A stretch of 64,000 nucleotides of DNA from SAR202 cluster bacterium bin127 (GCA_002239045.1 MPNN01000005.1:124001-188000); one strand, 5' to 3'. Shown: positions 27,648-38,351, numbered from the stretch's first letter. The notes: generated from the sequence alone by a model not told the origin. Made by a program: numbers and translations.

Positions 27648-29198
27648 ATGACCGCATCTCAAAACACTGCAACTTCGTACGCCGGGAAGGTTCGCGCACC
27701 GGAGTTTCCAGACGGTCTCGAGTGGATCAATGCACGTGAGCCGGTAAATCTCTCCAATCTGCGCGGCAAAATCGTTATCCTCGATTTCTGGACCTACTGT
27801 TGAATAAATTGCATGCACATACTTCCGCAGTTGCGGAGGCTGGAGAAGAAATACGCCGACACACTCTTCGTAATCGGCGTTCACTCGGCGAAATTCGATA
27901 CCGAACGCGCCACTGAAAACGTGCGTGCCGCCGTCAACCGTTACAACGTCAATCATCCTGTTGTCAACGATGTGGAGTTGCAAGTAATGTCGGCATTCGC
28001 TGCACGGGCGTGGCCAACTTTGATGTTCGTCGACCCCGAAGGCAAAGTCATTGGCCGACACGAAGGCGAGTTCCAATTTGAGGCCATGGACCGAGTCTTG
28101 ACGGCGATGATTGACGAGTTTGATCGTGCCGGGGTACTTGACCGTGACCCAGTGCTTTTTGAATACGGTTCGGAATCCGGAAGTCATGGCGCCTTGTCAT
28201 TCCCTGGCAAGATATTGGCTGGTGACGACGACAAGCTGTTCATCGCCGATTCAAACCATCATCGAGTCGTTGTAGTTAATGGAGACGGCACTATCGATGA
28301 GACAATCGGCAACGGTGAGAGTCCGTTGGCGGTTGATTCATTTGATCCGCAACCGGGCGTACTCAATCCCGTTGGCAGCGAATGGGACTACGACGCGTCG
28401 CTCTTCGACAATCCCCAGGGCATGGCGTTAGATGGCGACACGCTCTATGTGGCGGACGCTGGAACACACACGCTAATGCGCGTTGATTTGAAGGCGCGTA
28501 AAGTCGCGGTCATCGCTGGCACTGGCGAACAGTCGTTGATCCGGCACACGGGGGGCGAGGCGACGTCGTTCCCTCTGAATTCACCATACGACCTTGAGTT
28601 CTCGAAGGGCACACTCTACATCGCCATGGCCGGGGCACACCAACTTTGGCTGATGGATATCGAAGCGGGCATGATCGAACCATTCGCTGGCACTGGTGCC
28701 GAGAACATCGTCGATGGACCCCGAATGGAATCCCTGCTCGCCCAACCTTACGGATTAGCCCTAGATGGCAACAATCTGTTTTTCGCCGATTCGGAAACTA
28801 GCGCCATCCGCGTTGCCAAGATCGGTGATGGAGGACGAGTCATCACCCTCACTGGTACCGGGTTGTTCGCGTTCGGCGATTCTGACGGCATCGGCAAAGA
28901 GGCCTTGTTGCAACATCCTCAAGATGTTGCGATGGCACCTGACGCGATATACATCGCCGACACATACAACCACAAGATCAAACGCATGGATCTGTCGACG
29001 CTACGCGTCACAACTGTCGCAGGCGATGGCACTCAAGGATCGATCGACGGTGAGGCCATGAGCGCAAACTTTGATGAACCGGCGGGAATTGCCTATCGGG
29101 ATGGGATTGTCTACGTGGCTGACACGAACAACCACCTGATCCGCAAATTCGACGTGGAACTTGGGACTGTCGCTACAGTCGAATTGACTGGTGTTTGA
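27648..29198 (+). CDS. Thioredoxin-like/NHL-repeat selenoprotein (in-frame TGA as Sec)
   Basis: Read through the TGA at 27801-27803, this is one 516-residue protein. The N-terminus is a thioredoxin-like fold with [18 protein letters not shown], Sec at residue 52. The NHLRC2-like family has CCINC here, so UGA replaces the first Cys of the CxxC pair. From about residue 180 NHL blades repeat ([47 protein letters not shown]). The ATG has a GGAG site. A SECIS-type hairpin follows the TGA. Without recoding the gene would be a 51-residue stub plus an orphan starting at 27813. The YyaL-type gene follows within a few bases. Confidence 0.85.
27822..27839 (+). promoter_or_regulatory. Putative bacterial SECIS hairpin
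   Basis: CTTCCGC pairs with GCGGAGG (seven pairs, one G-U) around the loop AGTT. The loop begins 25 bases after the UGA and has G at its second position. Known bacterial SECIS elements have a short stem with a G in the first two loop bases, 16-37 bases after UGA. This fits and lies inside the coding region as expected for SelB binding. Confidence 0.72.
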
Positions 29199-29210
29199 GA
29201 GAGGTTGATC

Positions 29211-31280
<2,070 letters not shown>

Positions 31281-31386
31281 TAGAATCGCAGGCACGACGA
31301 GATCTTTCGTAACAAATACATCCGCGACGAATGCGGACGATTCAGCCGCGGCTTCCGCGGAATCGAACACAAACGACGAGTACCTG

Positions 31387-31674
31387 ATGCCGATCTACGA
31401 ATACAAGTGCGAAAACGGCCACGTCTTCGATGAGATGCAGAGTTTCTCGTCGGAACCGATCGCTACGTGTGACGACTGCGGTACCGCCGCGTCCCGAATG
31501 CTATCGGTGCCAATGGTGCTGTACAAGGGATCGGGTTTCTACACCACCGACTACGGTCGAAACGGATCGGCTTCGAGATCTAAATCAGATTCCAACGGCG
31601 AGTCCTCTTCTGCTGACTCGAAACCTAAAGAGAAGGCGAAGAGCAAGTCTTCTTCTTCCGCTTCTTCTGATTAA
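31387..31674 (+). CDS. FmdB-type zinc-ribbon protein with Ser/Lys tail
   Basis: A 95-residue protein. The N-terminus MPIYEYKCENGHVFDEMQS and the second knuckle CDDCG form a zinc ribbon of the FmdB/CxxC-SSSS family. The last 35 residues are Ser, Lys and Glu, low complexity. The family is sometimes linked to regulation of formamidase genes, without general proof. It lies upstream of dtd by 15 bases. Confidence 0.88.
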   Translation: MPIYEYKCENGHVFDEMQSFSSEPIATCDDCGTAASRMLSVPMVLYKGSGFYTTDYGRNGSASRSKSDSNGESSSADSKPKEKAKSKSSSSASSD

Positions 31675-31689
31675 CTCGGGTGGCGTCGA

Positions 31690-32163
31690 TTGCGCTTCGT
31701 GATTCAACGCACCACCGGAGCTCGGGTCACCGTAGACGGAGAGACGACGGGTGAGATTGAGAAGGGTTTGGTAATACTCGTCGGTGTTACTCACGACGAT
31801 GAGCAAGCCGATATCGATTACCTGGTCAACAAGACGATCAATCTACGTATATTTAGCGCGGTCGATGGAACTTCCGGTTTCGATCTTTCATTGTTGGACG
31901 TAAGCGGATCGGTATTGCTAATCAGTCAGTTCACGCTGTTCGCAGATACCCGCAAGGGACGGCGTCCTGGATTTACCGCATCAGCGCCGGGGGATGTCGC
32001 GAGTCCGATTTTCGATGATGTTGCCAAATCGTTCGAGGATGCCGGCGTGGGTGTGCAGCTAGGTGTATTCGGGGCGATGATGAATGTCGAACTGGTGAAC
32101 GAAGGTCCGGCGACGTTTCTGTTGGATTCGACGGACCGGCACCGGTCGCGGCGACGAGGATAG
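31690..32163 (+). CDS. dtd: D-aminoacyl-tRNA deacylase
   Basis: Hydrolyses D-amino acids wrongly attached to tRNA. It starts MRFVIQRTTGARVTVDGE and carries the family motif LISQFTLFADTRKGRRP with the SQxTL signature, plus NEGPATFLLD, the variant of the cross-subunit NxGPVT motif. The 157 residues are normal. The start is TTG, 15 bases after the FmdB-type gene. It is convergent with nadC, six bases apart. Confidence 0.94.
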   Translation: MRFVIQRTTGARVTVDGETTGEIEKGLVILVGVTHDDEQADIDYLVNKTINLRIFSAVDGTSGFDLSLLDVSGSVLLISQFTLFADTRKGRRPGFTASAPGDVASPIFDDVAKSFEDAGVGVQLGVFGAMMNVELVNEGPATFLLDSTDRHRSRRRG

Positions 32164-32169
32164 GCACCG

Positions 32170-33027
32170 TTACGCGACGCTGAAATCCAGCGAGATGTCG
32201 AGGGCGGTAACGGAGTGCGTGAGCTCGCCGACGGAGATGATGTCGACGCCGGTCTCCGCGATTTCTCGGACGTTGGCGAGACTAACGTTGCCCGATGCTT
32301 CCAAAATGGATAGGCCGACGCGATCGTTGACGGCGGCGCGCATCGCATCGGGTGCCATGTTGTCGAGCATGACGATGTCAGCCCCAGCGCTCATCGCATC
32401 GACGGCGTCGGGGACGGTTTCGACTTCGATCTCGATCTTCATCGAGAAAGGTGCGTTAGATCGGGCGTGACGGATGACTTCGCCGATGGACAGCCCTTGT
32501 GATGTCATCGCGGCGATGTGGTTGTCTTTGATGAGGATGCAGTCGGCGAGGGACATGCGGTGGTTGCCGCCTCCGCCGGTTAGGACGCTGTATTTGTCGA
32601 GGAGTCGAAGGCCAGGGACGGTTTTGCGGGTGTCAACGATGGTGGCGTTGGTGCCTTGTACGACGGCGACGTATTTTGCGGTTAGGGTTGCGATACCGCT
32701 CATGCGTTGGAGAAGGTTGAGGGCGGTTCGCTCGGCGCTGAGGATTGCGGCTGCTTTTCCGGTTACACCGGCGATTGTCATACCGGGTTCGACTGGTGCG
32801 CCATCTTGTATATGGGGATCGAATTTGGCGTTCGGATCGAGGGTCTGGAATGTTTCCGCTGCGACTTGGATTCCGGCGATGATTCCGGGTTGTTTAGCTA
32901 CGATGTGGGCGGTAGCCTGGACGTTGGAATCGCCGACGGTTGCGTTGGTGGTAGCGTCGTGAAAGGCGGAATCTTCTTCGAGCGCGGCTAGGACGACGCG
33001 TCGGATGTGGCTGGTCGAGAGGGACAT
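32170..33027 (-). CDS. nadC: Nicotinate-nucleotide pyrophosphorylase (carboxylating)
   Basis: Converts quinolinate and PRPP to nicotinate mononucleotide in NAD synthesis. Clear motifs: SAERTALNLLQRMSGIAT, DTRKTVPGLRLLDKYSV, GGGGNHRMSLADCILIKDNH, IEIEVET and IMLDN-type VMLDNMAPDAM. The length of 285 residues is normal. nadA and nadB are not in the window. It follows yebC by 12 bases. Confidence 0.96.
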   Translation of the reverse strand: MSLSTSHIRRVVLAALEEDSAFHDATTNATVGDSNVQATAHIVAKQPGIIAGIQVAAETFQTLDPNAKFDPHIQDGAPVEPGMTIAGVTGKAAAILSAERTALNLLQRMSGIATLTAKYVAVVQGTNATIVDTRKTVPGLRLLDKYSVLTGGGGNHRMSLADCILIKDNHIAAMTSQGLSIGEVIRHARSNAPFSMKIEIEVETVPDAVDAMSAGADIVMLDNMAPDAMRAAVNDRVGLSILEASGNVSLANVREIAETGVDIISVGELTHSVTALDISLDFSVA

Positions 33028-33039
33028 CCGCCCTTGGCC

Positions 33040-33804
33040 TCAGTTTTGTTGAGCGAGGAACTCTTGGAGAACTTCCTCGGAGAAATCGGCGTTGGTGAAG
33101 ACCTTTGATACGTCGTCGAGTTCTTCGAGTTCGTCAAGCAGACGAAGGGTTTGGACGGCCTGCGATTTTTCGAGACTGACAGTGTTGTTGGGGATCATCG
33201 CCAATTCGGCGGATTCGACGCGGACGTTTTCGAAGGCTTCAAGCTCGGTCTTGGCTTTGGCAAATTCGTTGAATGGAAAAGTGATGCTGACAAGCTCGTC
33301 TTCGATGTCGACATCTTCGGCGCCGATGTCCATGACCTCTAGGGCGATCTCTTCAGGATCTGCGCCTTCAACTTCGAGAGTGACGAGGCCTTTTTGTTCG
33401 AAGTTCCAAGAGACGGAGCCGTTGGCAGCCAGGTTGCCGCCGCCGCGAGTGATCTTGGAGCGGATTCCTGAGGCGGCACGGTTGCGGTTGTCCGTGAGGG
33501 TTTGGATGATGAATCCGGCGCCGCCGGGTCCATAAGCCTCGTAGACGAGTTCTTCGAGCGCGTTGCCGTCGGCACCTTTTCCAGAACCTTTGGCGATGGC
33601 GCGCTCGATGTTGTCCTTCGGCATGTTCTGAGCCTTGGCGTTGTCAACGGCCAACCTCAGACGGAAGTTCATTTCAGGGTCGGGTGAACCTTCCCGCGCA
33701 GCGACGGTAATTTCGCGAGTGAGTTTAGTGAAGAGCTGACCACGTTTGGCGTCGGCCGCGCCCTTTTTGTGCTTGATCGTGCTCCACTTTGAATGGCCTG
33801 ACAT
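33040..33804 (-). CDS. yebC: YebC/PmpR-family regulator
   Basis: 254 residues, starting MSGHSKWSTIKHKKGAADAK, the family hallmark, followed by GPGGAGFIIQTLTDN and the C-terminal domain. Proteins of this family act as DNA-binding regulators or, as shown more recently, aid translation of proline stretches. A strong GGAGG site precedes the ATG. The usual ruvC neighbour is absent; instead nadC follows, and rpsP-khpA lie upstream on the same strand. Confidence 0.95.
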   Translation of the reverse strand: MSGHSKWSTIKHKKGAADAKRGQLFTKLTREITVAAREGSPDPEMNFRLRLAVDNAKAQNMPKDNIERAIAKGSGKGADGNALEELVYEAYGPGGAGFIIQTLTDNRNRAASGIRSKITRGGGNLAANGSVSWNFEQKGLVTLEVEGADPEEIALEVMDIGAEDVDIEDELVSITFPFNEFAKAKTELEAFENVRVESAELAMIPNNTVSLEKSQAVQTLRLLDELEELDDVSKVFTNADFSEEVLQEFLAQQN

Positions 33805-33850
33805 TTACGCCCTCCTCTCCTCATGAAGCGGTACCGGATGTCGGCGAATG

Positions 33851-34261
33851 TTATTCGACGTCGATTCCGGCGCGCATGTTTGATTTGGTTGCGGCGACCC
33901 GTAGGAGCGATTGCATTGCGTGGACAACTCGACCACGGCGTCCGATCACTTTGCCTTTGTCGGCGTCGGCCACCTTGAGGTTGATGTTCAGGCGCCCGTC
34001 GCTCCACTGCGAACGAACTTCGACGGCATCGGGTTCGTCAACAAGTGCGCGCGCGATGTAACCGATCATATCGCGCATTTCGGTTTCGCCTTCGATTTCA
34101 CCGATGTCTTCGTACGATTCGGATTCGTCCTCGGCGTCGTATTCGTCGTCAGCAGGCGCTTCGGCTCGAATTTCTTCGGTTACGATCTCATCGACGGGTT
34201 CATCTTGGACGACCTCGTCAACGATTTCGTCGTTTTCGGGCTGGCGTTGGTCTTCACGCAT
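33851..34261 (-). CDS. khpA: KH-domain RNA-binding protein KhpA with acidic extension
   Basis: The C-terminal 75 residues are the KhpA/YlqC KH domain with the GxxG loop in KVIGRRGRVVHAMQSLL. The first 60 residues are an extra tail rich in Glu and Asp, not usual in this family of about 80 residues. Its ATG overlaps rpsP by eight bases, the classic rpsP-khpA coupling seen in many Gram-positive-type genomes. KhpA with KhpB binds many RNAs in other bacteria. Confidence 0.92.
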   Translation of the reverse strand: MREDQRQPENDEIVDEVVQDEPVDEIVTEEIRAEAPADDEYDAEDESESYEDIGEIEGETEMRDMIGYIARALVDEPDAVEVRSQWSDGRLNINLKVADADKGKVIGRRGRVVHAMQSLLRVAATKSNMRAGIDVE

Positions 34262-34514
34262 TGGCTTTGACCTTATCGAGAATGCCTTTAGATTTCAGCA
34301 TTCTTTCAACCGACTCGGACGGCTGAGCGCCCTTGCGGAGCCAATCGAGGATTTTCTCTTCGTCGAAGTCGATCTGTGGCGGGTCGGGGAAGGGGTCGTA
34401 GAAGCCGACCTGTTCGATGTATCTGCCGGCTGCAGCATTACGCTGATCGGCGATCACGATGCGGTAGTACGGGCGACCGCGTGAGCCGATTCTCTTGAGT
34501 CTGATTCGAACCAT
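34254..34514 (-). CDS. rpsP: 30S ribosomal protein S16
   Basis: 86 residues, starting MVRIRLKRIGSRGRPYYRIV, the S16 hallmark, with IEQVGFYDPFPDP and a C-terminal helix. S16 binds 16S rRNA and helps assemble the 30S body. GGAG lies before the ATG. It leads the rpsP-khpA pair; rimM and trmD do not follow here. Confidence 0.97.
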   Translation of the reverse strand: MVRIRLKRIGSRGRPYYRIVIADQRNAAAGRYIEQVGFYDPFPDPPQIDFDEEKILDWLRKGAQPSESVERMLKSKGILDKVKANA

Positions 34515-34828
34515 GTATCTCCAAGCGGGTTCTTTGGGCGATTCTTGTATCGCGAAGGTAGTGTTTGAGCGCCTATTCGATTTGACGCAGGCGCTAAGTT
34601 CCGATTTTATCGCACGCAGGGGGTGCGCGTATCCGCACCCTCGGATGACGCGATGTTTGAACTAGGATGCGAAGGATTGGTAAGGATAGAAAGGATGGGG
34701 TGTTGTGGGTCCCGCGCCCGCTGGCCGTCCGGTTGCCCTCACCCGCGCCCCCTCTTAATCTCCCCCTGGGAGGGGGAGCGATGGTTGCTAGCGGGAGAGG
34801 GGACGGTAGTTTTGCCGCGCACGACCGC

Positions 34829-34859
34829 CGTCATTCCCGCGGACGCGGGAATCCAGAGG
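34829..34859 (+). repeat. Palindromic repeat, family B, copy 1
   Basis: The core ATTCCCGCG-GA-CGCGGGAAT is a nine-pair perfect inverted repeat flanked by CGTC and CCAGAGG. An inverted copy lies at 35008-35032. Confidence 0.7.
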
Positions 34860-34931
34860 CGTTTGAACTAGGAAGTCAAGGATTGTGAAGGATGGGGTGT
34901 TATGAGAGAGGAGTGTTGCGTTGAATTTCGG

Positions 34932-34979
34932 GCATCCCCTGCGTGCTTCGCACGCGTCCCCTTCGCGGAGCGAAGGGGA
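34932..34979 (+). repeat. Palindromic repeat, family D, two hairpins
   Basis: Hairpin one GCGTGC-TTC-GCACGC, hairpin two CCCCTTCGC-GGA-GCGAAGGGG. It nearly matches 35820-35867 (same strand) and resembles 7215-7264 (opposite strand). Confidence 0.7.
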
Positions 34980-35007
34980 GGAGATTGGCGTGGTTTGTTT
35001 TGCTCTG

Positions 35008-35032
35008 GGTTCCCGCGTCCGCGGGAATGACG
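35008..35032 (-). repeat. Palindromic repeat, family B, copy 2 (inverted)
   Basis: Reverse-oriented copy of the 34829 palindrome, sharing at least 21 bases of the core and the CGTCATTCCCGC edge. Confidence 0.68.
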
Positions 35033-35107
35033 ATTGTTTCGCTGGGATGAGGCGGGAGTTGATTTGCTAGCCTTTGGTTTTAGTGATACTTAACGGCATT
35101 CGATGGA

Positions 35108-35797
35108 GTGCATGTTTTGCAGGTGACAGTTCTGTTTTTTGCTGGGGCGCGGGAACGCGTTGGGACGGGGCGCGTCGATGTTGAGGTTGGGAGTGGAGTC
35201 AGTTTGGGTGATGCGGTAGACGGGGCTTTGGGTTTGGTTGGCGGAGGTGTTGGGCTGCCCTCTAATGTGATGTTGGCTCGGAACGGGGTTTATGTGGATC
35301 GGTCGGTCGAGGTTTTTGACGGCGATGAGGTCGCAGTCATTCCGCCGGTTAGCGGTGGTGCGGGTGACGACGACGAGTCGGCGCGGGTTTGGGTTACCGG
35401 TGATGCGATTGATGGGGATGAGGTGGTAAGGCTGGTGGGTTCGGATCGGGATGGTGCGGTGGTGGTGTTTCATGGCATCACGCGGGACCACAATGAGGGA
35501 CGGAAGGTGTTGTGGCTGGAGTACGAGGCGTATTCTCCGATGGCGGAAGACATGATGACGCAGATCATTGGCGAGATGCGAGACAAGTGGAGGATCGGTG
35601 AGGTAGCGGTGTGTCATCGGACCGGTCGGGTGGATATCGGTGAGACGAGCATGGTGTTGGCGGTCAGTGCGGCGCATCGGCGTCCGGCTTTTGAGTCGGC
35701 GCTGTATTTCATCGATCGGTTGAAAGAGGTGGTGCCGATCTGGAAGAAGGAGTACTTCGATGGTGGCGAGGTCTGGATTGGGGAGACGCCGGGGTAG
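35108..35797 (+). CDS. MoaD-MoaE fusion, molybdopterin synthase
   Basis: Residues 1-84 are MoaD, the ubiquitin-like sulfur carrier (VTVLFFAGARERVG ... VIPPVSGG), and about 92-229 are MoaE, the catalytic subunit (AVVVFHGITRDHNEGRKVLWLEYEAY, RTGRVDIGETSM, PIWKKEYFDGGEVW). MoaD normally ends in a free Gly-Gly that carries the thiocarboxylate; here GG (83-84) is internal. Mycobacterial MoaX is a similar fusion that must be cleaved after this Gly pair, so cleavage is expected. The GTG at 35108 is the best start. It supplies molybdopterin needed by NasA 8 kb away. Confidence 0.92.
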   Translation: MHVLQVTVLFFAGARERVGTGRVDVEVGSGVSLGDAVDGALGLVGGGVGLPSNVMLARNGVYVDRSVEVFDGDEVAVIPPVSGGAGDDDESARVWVTGDAIDGDEVVRLVGSDRDGAVVVFHGITRDHNEGRKVLWLEYEAYSPMAEDMMTQIIGEMRDKWRIGEVAVCHRTGRVDIGETSMVLAVSAAHRRPAFESALYFIDRLKEVVPIWKKEYFDGGEVWIGETPG

Positions 35798-35819
35798 GGG
35801 AGAGGAGGGTTCGATTTCG

Positions 35820-35867
35820 AGCGTCCCCTGCGTGCTTCGCACGCGTCCCCTTCGCGCAACGAAGGGG
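35820..35867 (+). repeat. Palindromic repeat, family D
   Basis: Second same-strand copy of the two-hairpin repeat; hairpin two is CCCCTTCG-CGCAA-CGAAGGGG. The following bases contain TGTGCACAGCA, an edge also seen at 46147-46158. Confidence 0.7.
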
Positions 35868-36033
35868 TGCTGTGCACAGCATCCGAAGGCGAGGGTTGAG
35901 TTGGTGTATCAGGTTGTGGGGTTATATTCTGGAGGTTGTTCTGGATATTCCAAATTGCGTTGGGCAGGTTTTTTCGTCTGGCGTGTCAATCCATACCGAC
36001 CGGGCGTTTTTTTGCGCTGCGTGAATTGTGCCG

Positions 36034-36990
36034 ATGACCCTTACTGAAACAGCTGTAGATAATGTTGTGCAGGTGACCGATCTGGTCAAGATGTACGACG
36101 AATTGCGCGCGGTTGATGGGATCAGCTTTTCGGTGAAGCGCGGGGAGACGTTCGGTTTGCTCGGTCCGAATGGTGCTGGTAAGACGACTACGATGCGGAT
36201 GATGGCGGGATTGTCGCCGGCTACTTCGGGATCGATATTTGTTGCTGGGTTGGATGTTGGTAGATCGGGTCGCGATGTGCGGAATGAGATCGGCGTGGTG
36301 ACGCAGCATGATGGGTTGGACAATTCGTTGGTGGTGCATCGTAACTTGGAGCTTCACGGGTATTTGGCGGGGCTGTCGTACCGCGATGCGATTCAGCGGA
36401 CGAAGGAGGTTTTGGGGTTTTTCAACCTTGAGGGTCGGGCTAACGCGAGCATCCACGCGTTGTCGGGCGGGATGAAACGCCGGCTGGCGATCGCGCGGGC
36501 GATGATGTCGAGTCCGCAATTGCTCGTGATGGACGAGCCGACGACGGGTTTGGATCCGCAGAGTCGGAATCGGGTCTGGGAGCAGCTTGGGGCATTGAAG
36601 GAAGCGGGGGTGACGATCATCATGTCGACGCACTACATGATCGAGGCGGAGACGCTGTGCGACCGATTGGCGATCATGGACCACGGGAATATCCTCGACA
36701 TTGGGGAGCCTGGCGAGGTGGTGCAGCATCACGTGGGCGCGGAGGTCGCGGTCCTCAACTTAAGCGAAAACGTGACGCGGGAAGAACGGGCGGTATTGAG
36801 ACGTCGGTTGGATGAGGAGAAGCGGAACTACAGCGAGGTTGGTCCTCGGGTCTTGGTGACGGCGCCACGCGATACCAAGCCGGATGTTTCGACGCTTGTT
36901 GGGTTGGCGAAGATGCGCGTTACTTATCGTCCGGCGCACCTGGAAGACGTATTCTTGGTGCTTACGGGCAAGGAGTTGAGGGACGAATGA
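36034..36990 (+). CDS. ABC exporter ATPase (NodI/daunorubicin-type)
   Basis: Walker A LLGPNGAGKTTTMRM, signature LSGGMKRRLAIARAMM, Walker B LLVMDEPTTGLDP and H-loop MSTHYM are all intact. The ATG at 36034 or a GTG two codons earlier can start it. The following permease overlaps by four bases, so they form a two-gene ABC-2 exporter. Substrate unknown. A repeat-rich spacer separates it from moaD-moaE. Confidence 0.93.
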   Translation: MTLTETAVDNVVQVTDLVKMYDELRAVDGISFSVKRGETFGLLGPNGAGKTTTMRMMAGLSPATSGSIFVAGLDVGRSGRDVRNEIGVVTQHDGLDNSLVVHRNLELHGYLAGLSYRDAIQRTKEVLGFFNLEGRANASIHALSGGMKRRLAIARAMMSSPQLLVMDEPTTGLDPQSRNRVWEQLGALKEAGVTIIMSTHYMIEAETLCDRLAIMDHGNILDIGEPGEVVQHHVGAEVAVLNLSENVTREERAVLRRRLDEEKRNYSEVGPRVLVTAPRDTKPDVSTLVGLAKMRVTYRPAHLEDVFLVLTGKELRDE

Positions 36991-37808
36991 GCACGGAGGT
37001 CGCATTCTTTACGCAGACGCGCGCGGAGCTCAATACGGTCGCCGGGATTCGCTTTCGGAGCATCTCGGCTCTGTGGTTGCGGCACTGGTTCGCGTTTATC
37101 CGGTTCTGGAAGTATGCGGTGGCCTTCATGTTCATCGAGCCGGTGGTGATGATGATCGGAGTTGGTGTCGGAATTGGACGGTTGGTGCCGACAGTACCGG
37201 GTACGGACATACCGTATCCGGAGTTCGTGGCGCCCGGGATCATCGTCGGGAGTGCGATGTTCGTGCCAATGGTTGAGTGCTCGATGGGCGTGTACAACCG
37301 GATGGAGGCGCAGCTTTACGACACTCAGCTGACGACGCCTTTGTCGATTTTCGAGGTGTTGATTGCGGATATTTCGTTCGGTGTGACCAGAGCGTTGATC
37401 AGCATGGTGTCGATCACGACGATCGCTTTGGCGTTCGGATGGATCAACGAGTGGACGGTGGTATTTGTGATAATTCCGGTGTTGTTAGTGTCGGTACTGT
37501 TTGGCGGCGTCGGTTTCTTGTTCTCGTCTACGGCGCCGCACGTTGCCTTCGTGACGCTGGTGTTTACGGTCGTGGGAACGCCGATGTTCATGTTCGGCGG
37601 CATCTTCTACCCGTTCTCGGTACTGCCGTCCTGGGCGCAGGCGATTTCGAAATTCATACCGTTGGCACCGGCGGTCAACTTGAGCCGGGCGTTCGCGACG
37701 AACAACATAACGGGCGAGCTGGTTTGGGACTTTTTGTTCCTCGTCGGAATGATCGCGGTGGTCCTGCCATTGGCGTATGTGTTGTTGCGTCGGAAGCTCA
37801 TTTCTTGA
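36987..37808 (+). CDS. ABC-2 permease (NodJ-like)
   Basis: 273 residues, six membrane segments. The motif GTDIPYPEFVAPGIIVGSAMF, then NRMEAQLYDTQLTTPLSIFEV, and MFMFGGIFYPFSVLPSWAQ are typical ABC-2/NodJ features. It starts at an ATG that overlaps the ATPase stop. Probable exporter of a small amphiphile; no more can be said. Confidence 0.92.
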   Translation: MSTEVAFFTQTRAELNTVAGIRFRSISALWLRHWFAFIRFWKYAVAFMFIEPVVMMIGVGVGIGRLVPTVPGTDIPYPEFVAPGIIVGSAMFVPMVECSMGVYNRMEAQLYDTQLTTPLSIFEVLIADISFGVTRALISMVSITTIALAFGWINEWTVVFVIIPVLLVSVLFGGVGFLFSSTAPHVAFVTLVFTVVGTPMFMFGGIFYPFSVLPSWAQAISKFIPLAPAVNLSRAFATNNITGELVWDFLFLVGMIAVVLPLAYVLLRRKLIS

Positions 37809-37852
37809 AAATTGGACCCCCATCGCTTTCGGCATTTCCCCAGTGGGATGCC

Positions 37853-37948
37853 GTGCACAACGGCCGTCATTCCGGCGAAAGCCGGCGCTTCAGCGGACGG
37901 AACGTCCATCCAGAGGGGCGGGGCAAGGCAGTGCAAAGTGAAACGCCA
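37853..37948 (+). repeat. Structured 96-base repeat, family C, copy 1
   Basis: It starts GTGCACAAC and contains hairpin CCGGC-GAAA-GCCGG and hairpin GGACG-GAA-CGTCC. A second copy lies at 46005-46100. In the 85-base core five bases differ. Two of the changes are paired in the second hairpin. Confidence 0.78.
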
Positions 37949-37999
37949 CGTCAGGAGACGGAAAGGTGCCTGAGGGTTAGAATGGGGTTATCTAGCAGC

Positions 38000-38092
38000 G
38001 GAGGGTTCGCATAGAGGCCTAGTGCGCCCGCCTGCTAAGCGGGTTGGGGGTGTTGAGCCCCCTCGCGGGTTCGAATCCCGCACCCTCCGCCA
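38000..38092 (+). tRNA. tRNA-Ser(GCT)
   Basis: Class II tRNA with a seven-pair acceptor GGAGGGT/ACCCTCC, anticodon loop CTGCTAA (anticodon GCT, reads AGC/AGU), a long variable arm, T-loop GGTTCGAATCC and an encoded CCA end. About 93 bases, as for serine tRNAs. Confidence 0.95.
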
Positions 38093-38351
38093 TATCGCGT
38101 CAGGCGCAATCTGAACGGACTGTGACTGCGTTGACCTCCGAGCCGGATCGCTCATCCGGGATTGATCTATAGTTCGAATCTGTTTTGGTGGGGCGTGTTT
38201 CACATAGATCGAACCGACGGTGGATTCGAGGTTGTTTGCGCGTTCGCTGTTGACGGTTGCGGAGATGGCAGGGGCTGTTCGGTAGCGCTGGGAAGGTGTC
38301 GGAGGTTTGAACTTACGGAATGTGGAGTTTTTGTGTCGGTTGAGGAGGTGA

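Larger units (their letters stand above)
34515..35107. other. Gene-free spacer with several palindromic repeats
   Basis: No convincing gene in about 590 bases. It contains a hairpin GGGTGCG/CGCACCC at 34621-34640, a purine/pyrimidine block at 34738-34800 related to the A-family GGGGGA repeats, two inverted copies of a near-perfect palindrome and one family-D repeat. The rpsP promoter (minus strand) must lie in its first 100 bases. Short frames here differ in every copy and are not supported. Confidence 0.7.

Noticed and set aside
27801..27803. TGA as an ordinary stop or pseudogene mutation, with a new gene starting at 27813
   Set aside because: The frame and domain homology continue without shift, the codon is at the redox Cys position, and a SECIS-like hairpin and selB are present.
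34623..34888. Two overlapping short plus frames in the repeat spacer
   Set aside because: Built from palindromic repeats, not conserved between copies.
35090..35842. Minus-strand 250-codon frame
   Set aside because: Antisense of the moaD-moaE fusion; His/Arg/Pro-rich, no homology features.
34829..35867. Possible CRISPR array
   Set aside because: Repeats differ in family and orientation and are not evenly spaced.
35986..36732. Minus-strand 248-codon frame
   Set aside because: Antisense of the ABC ATPase gene.
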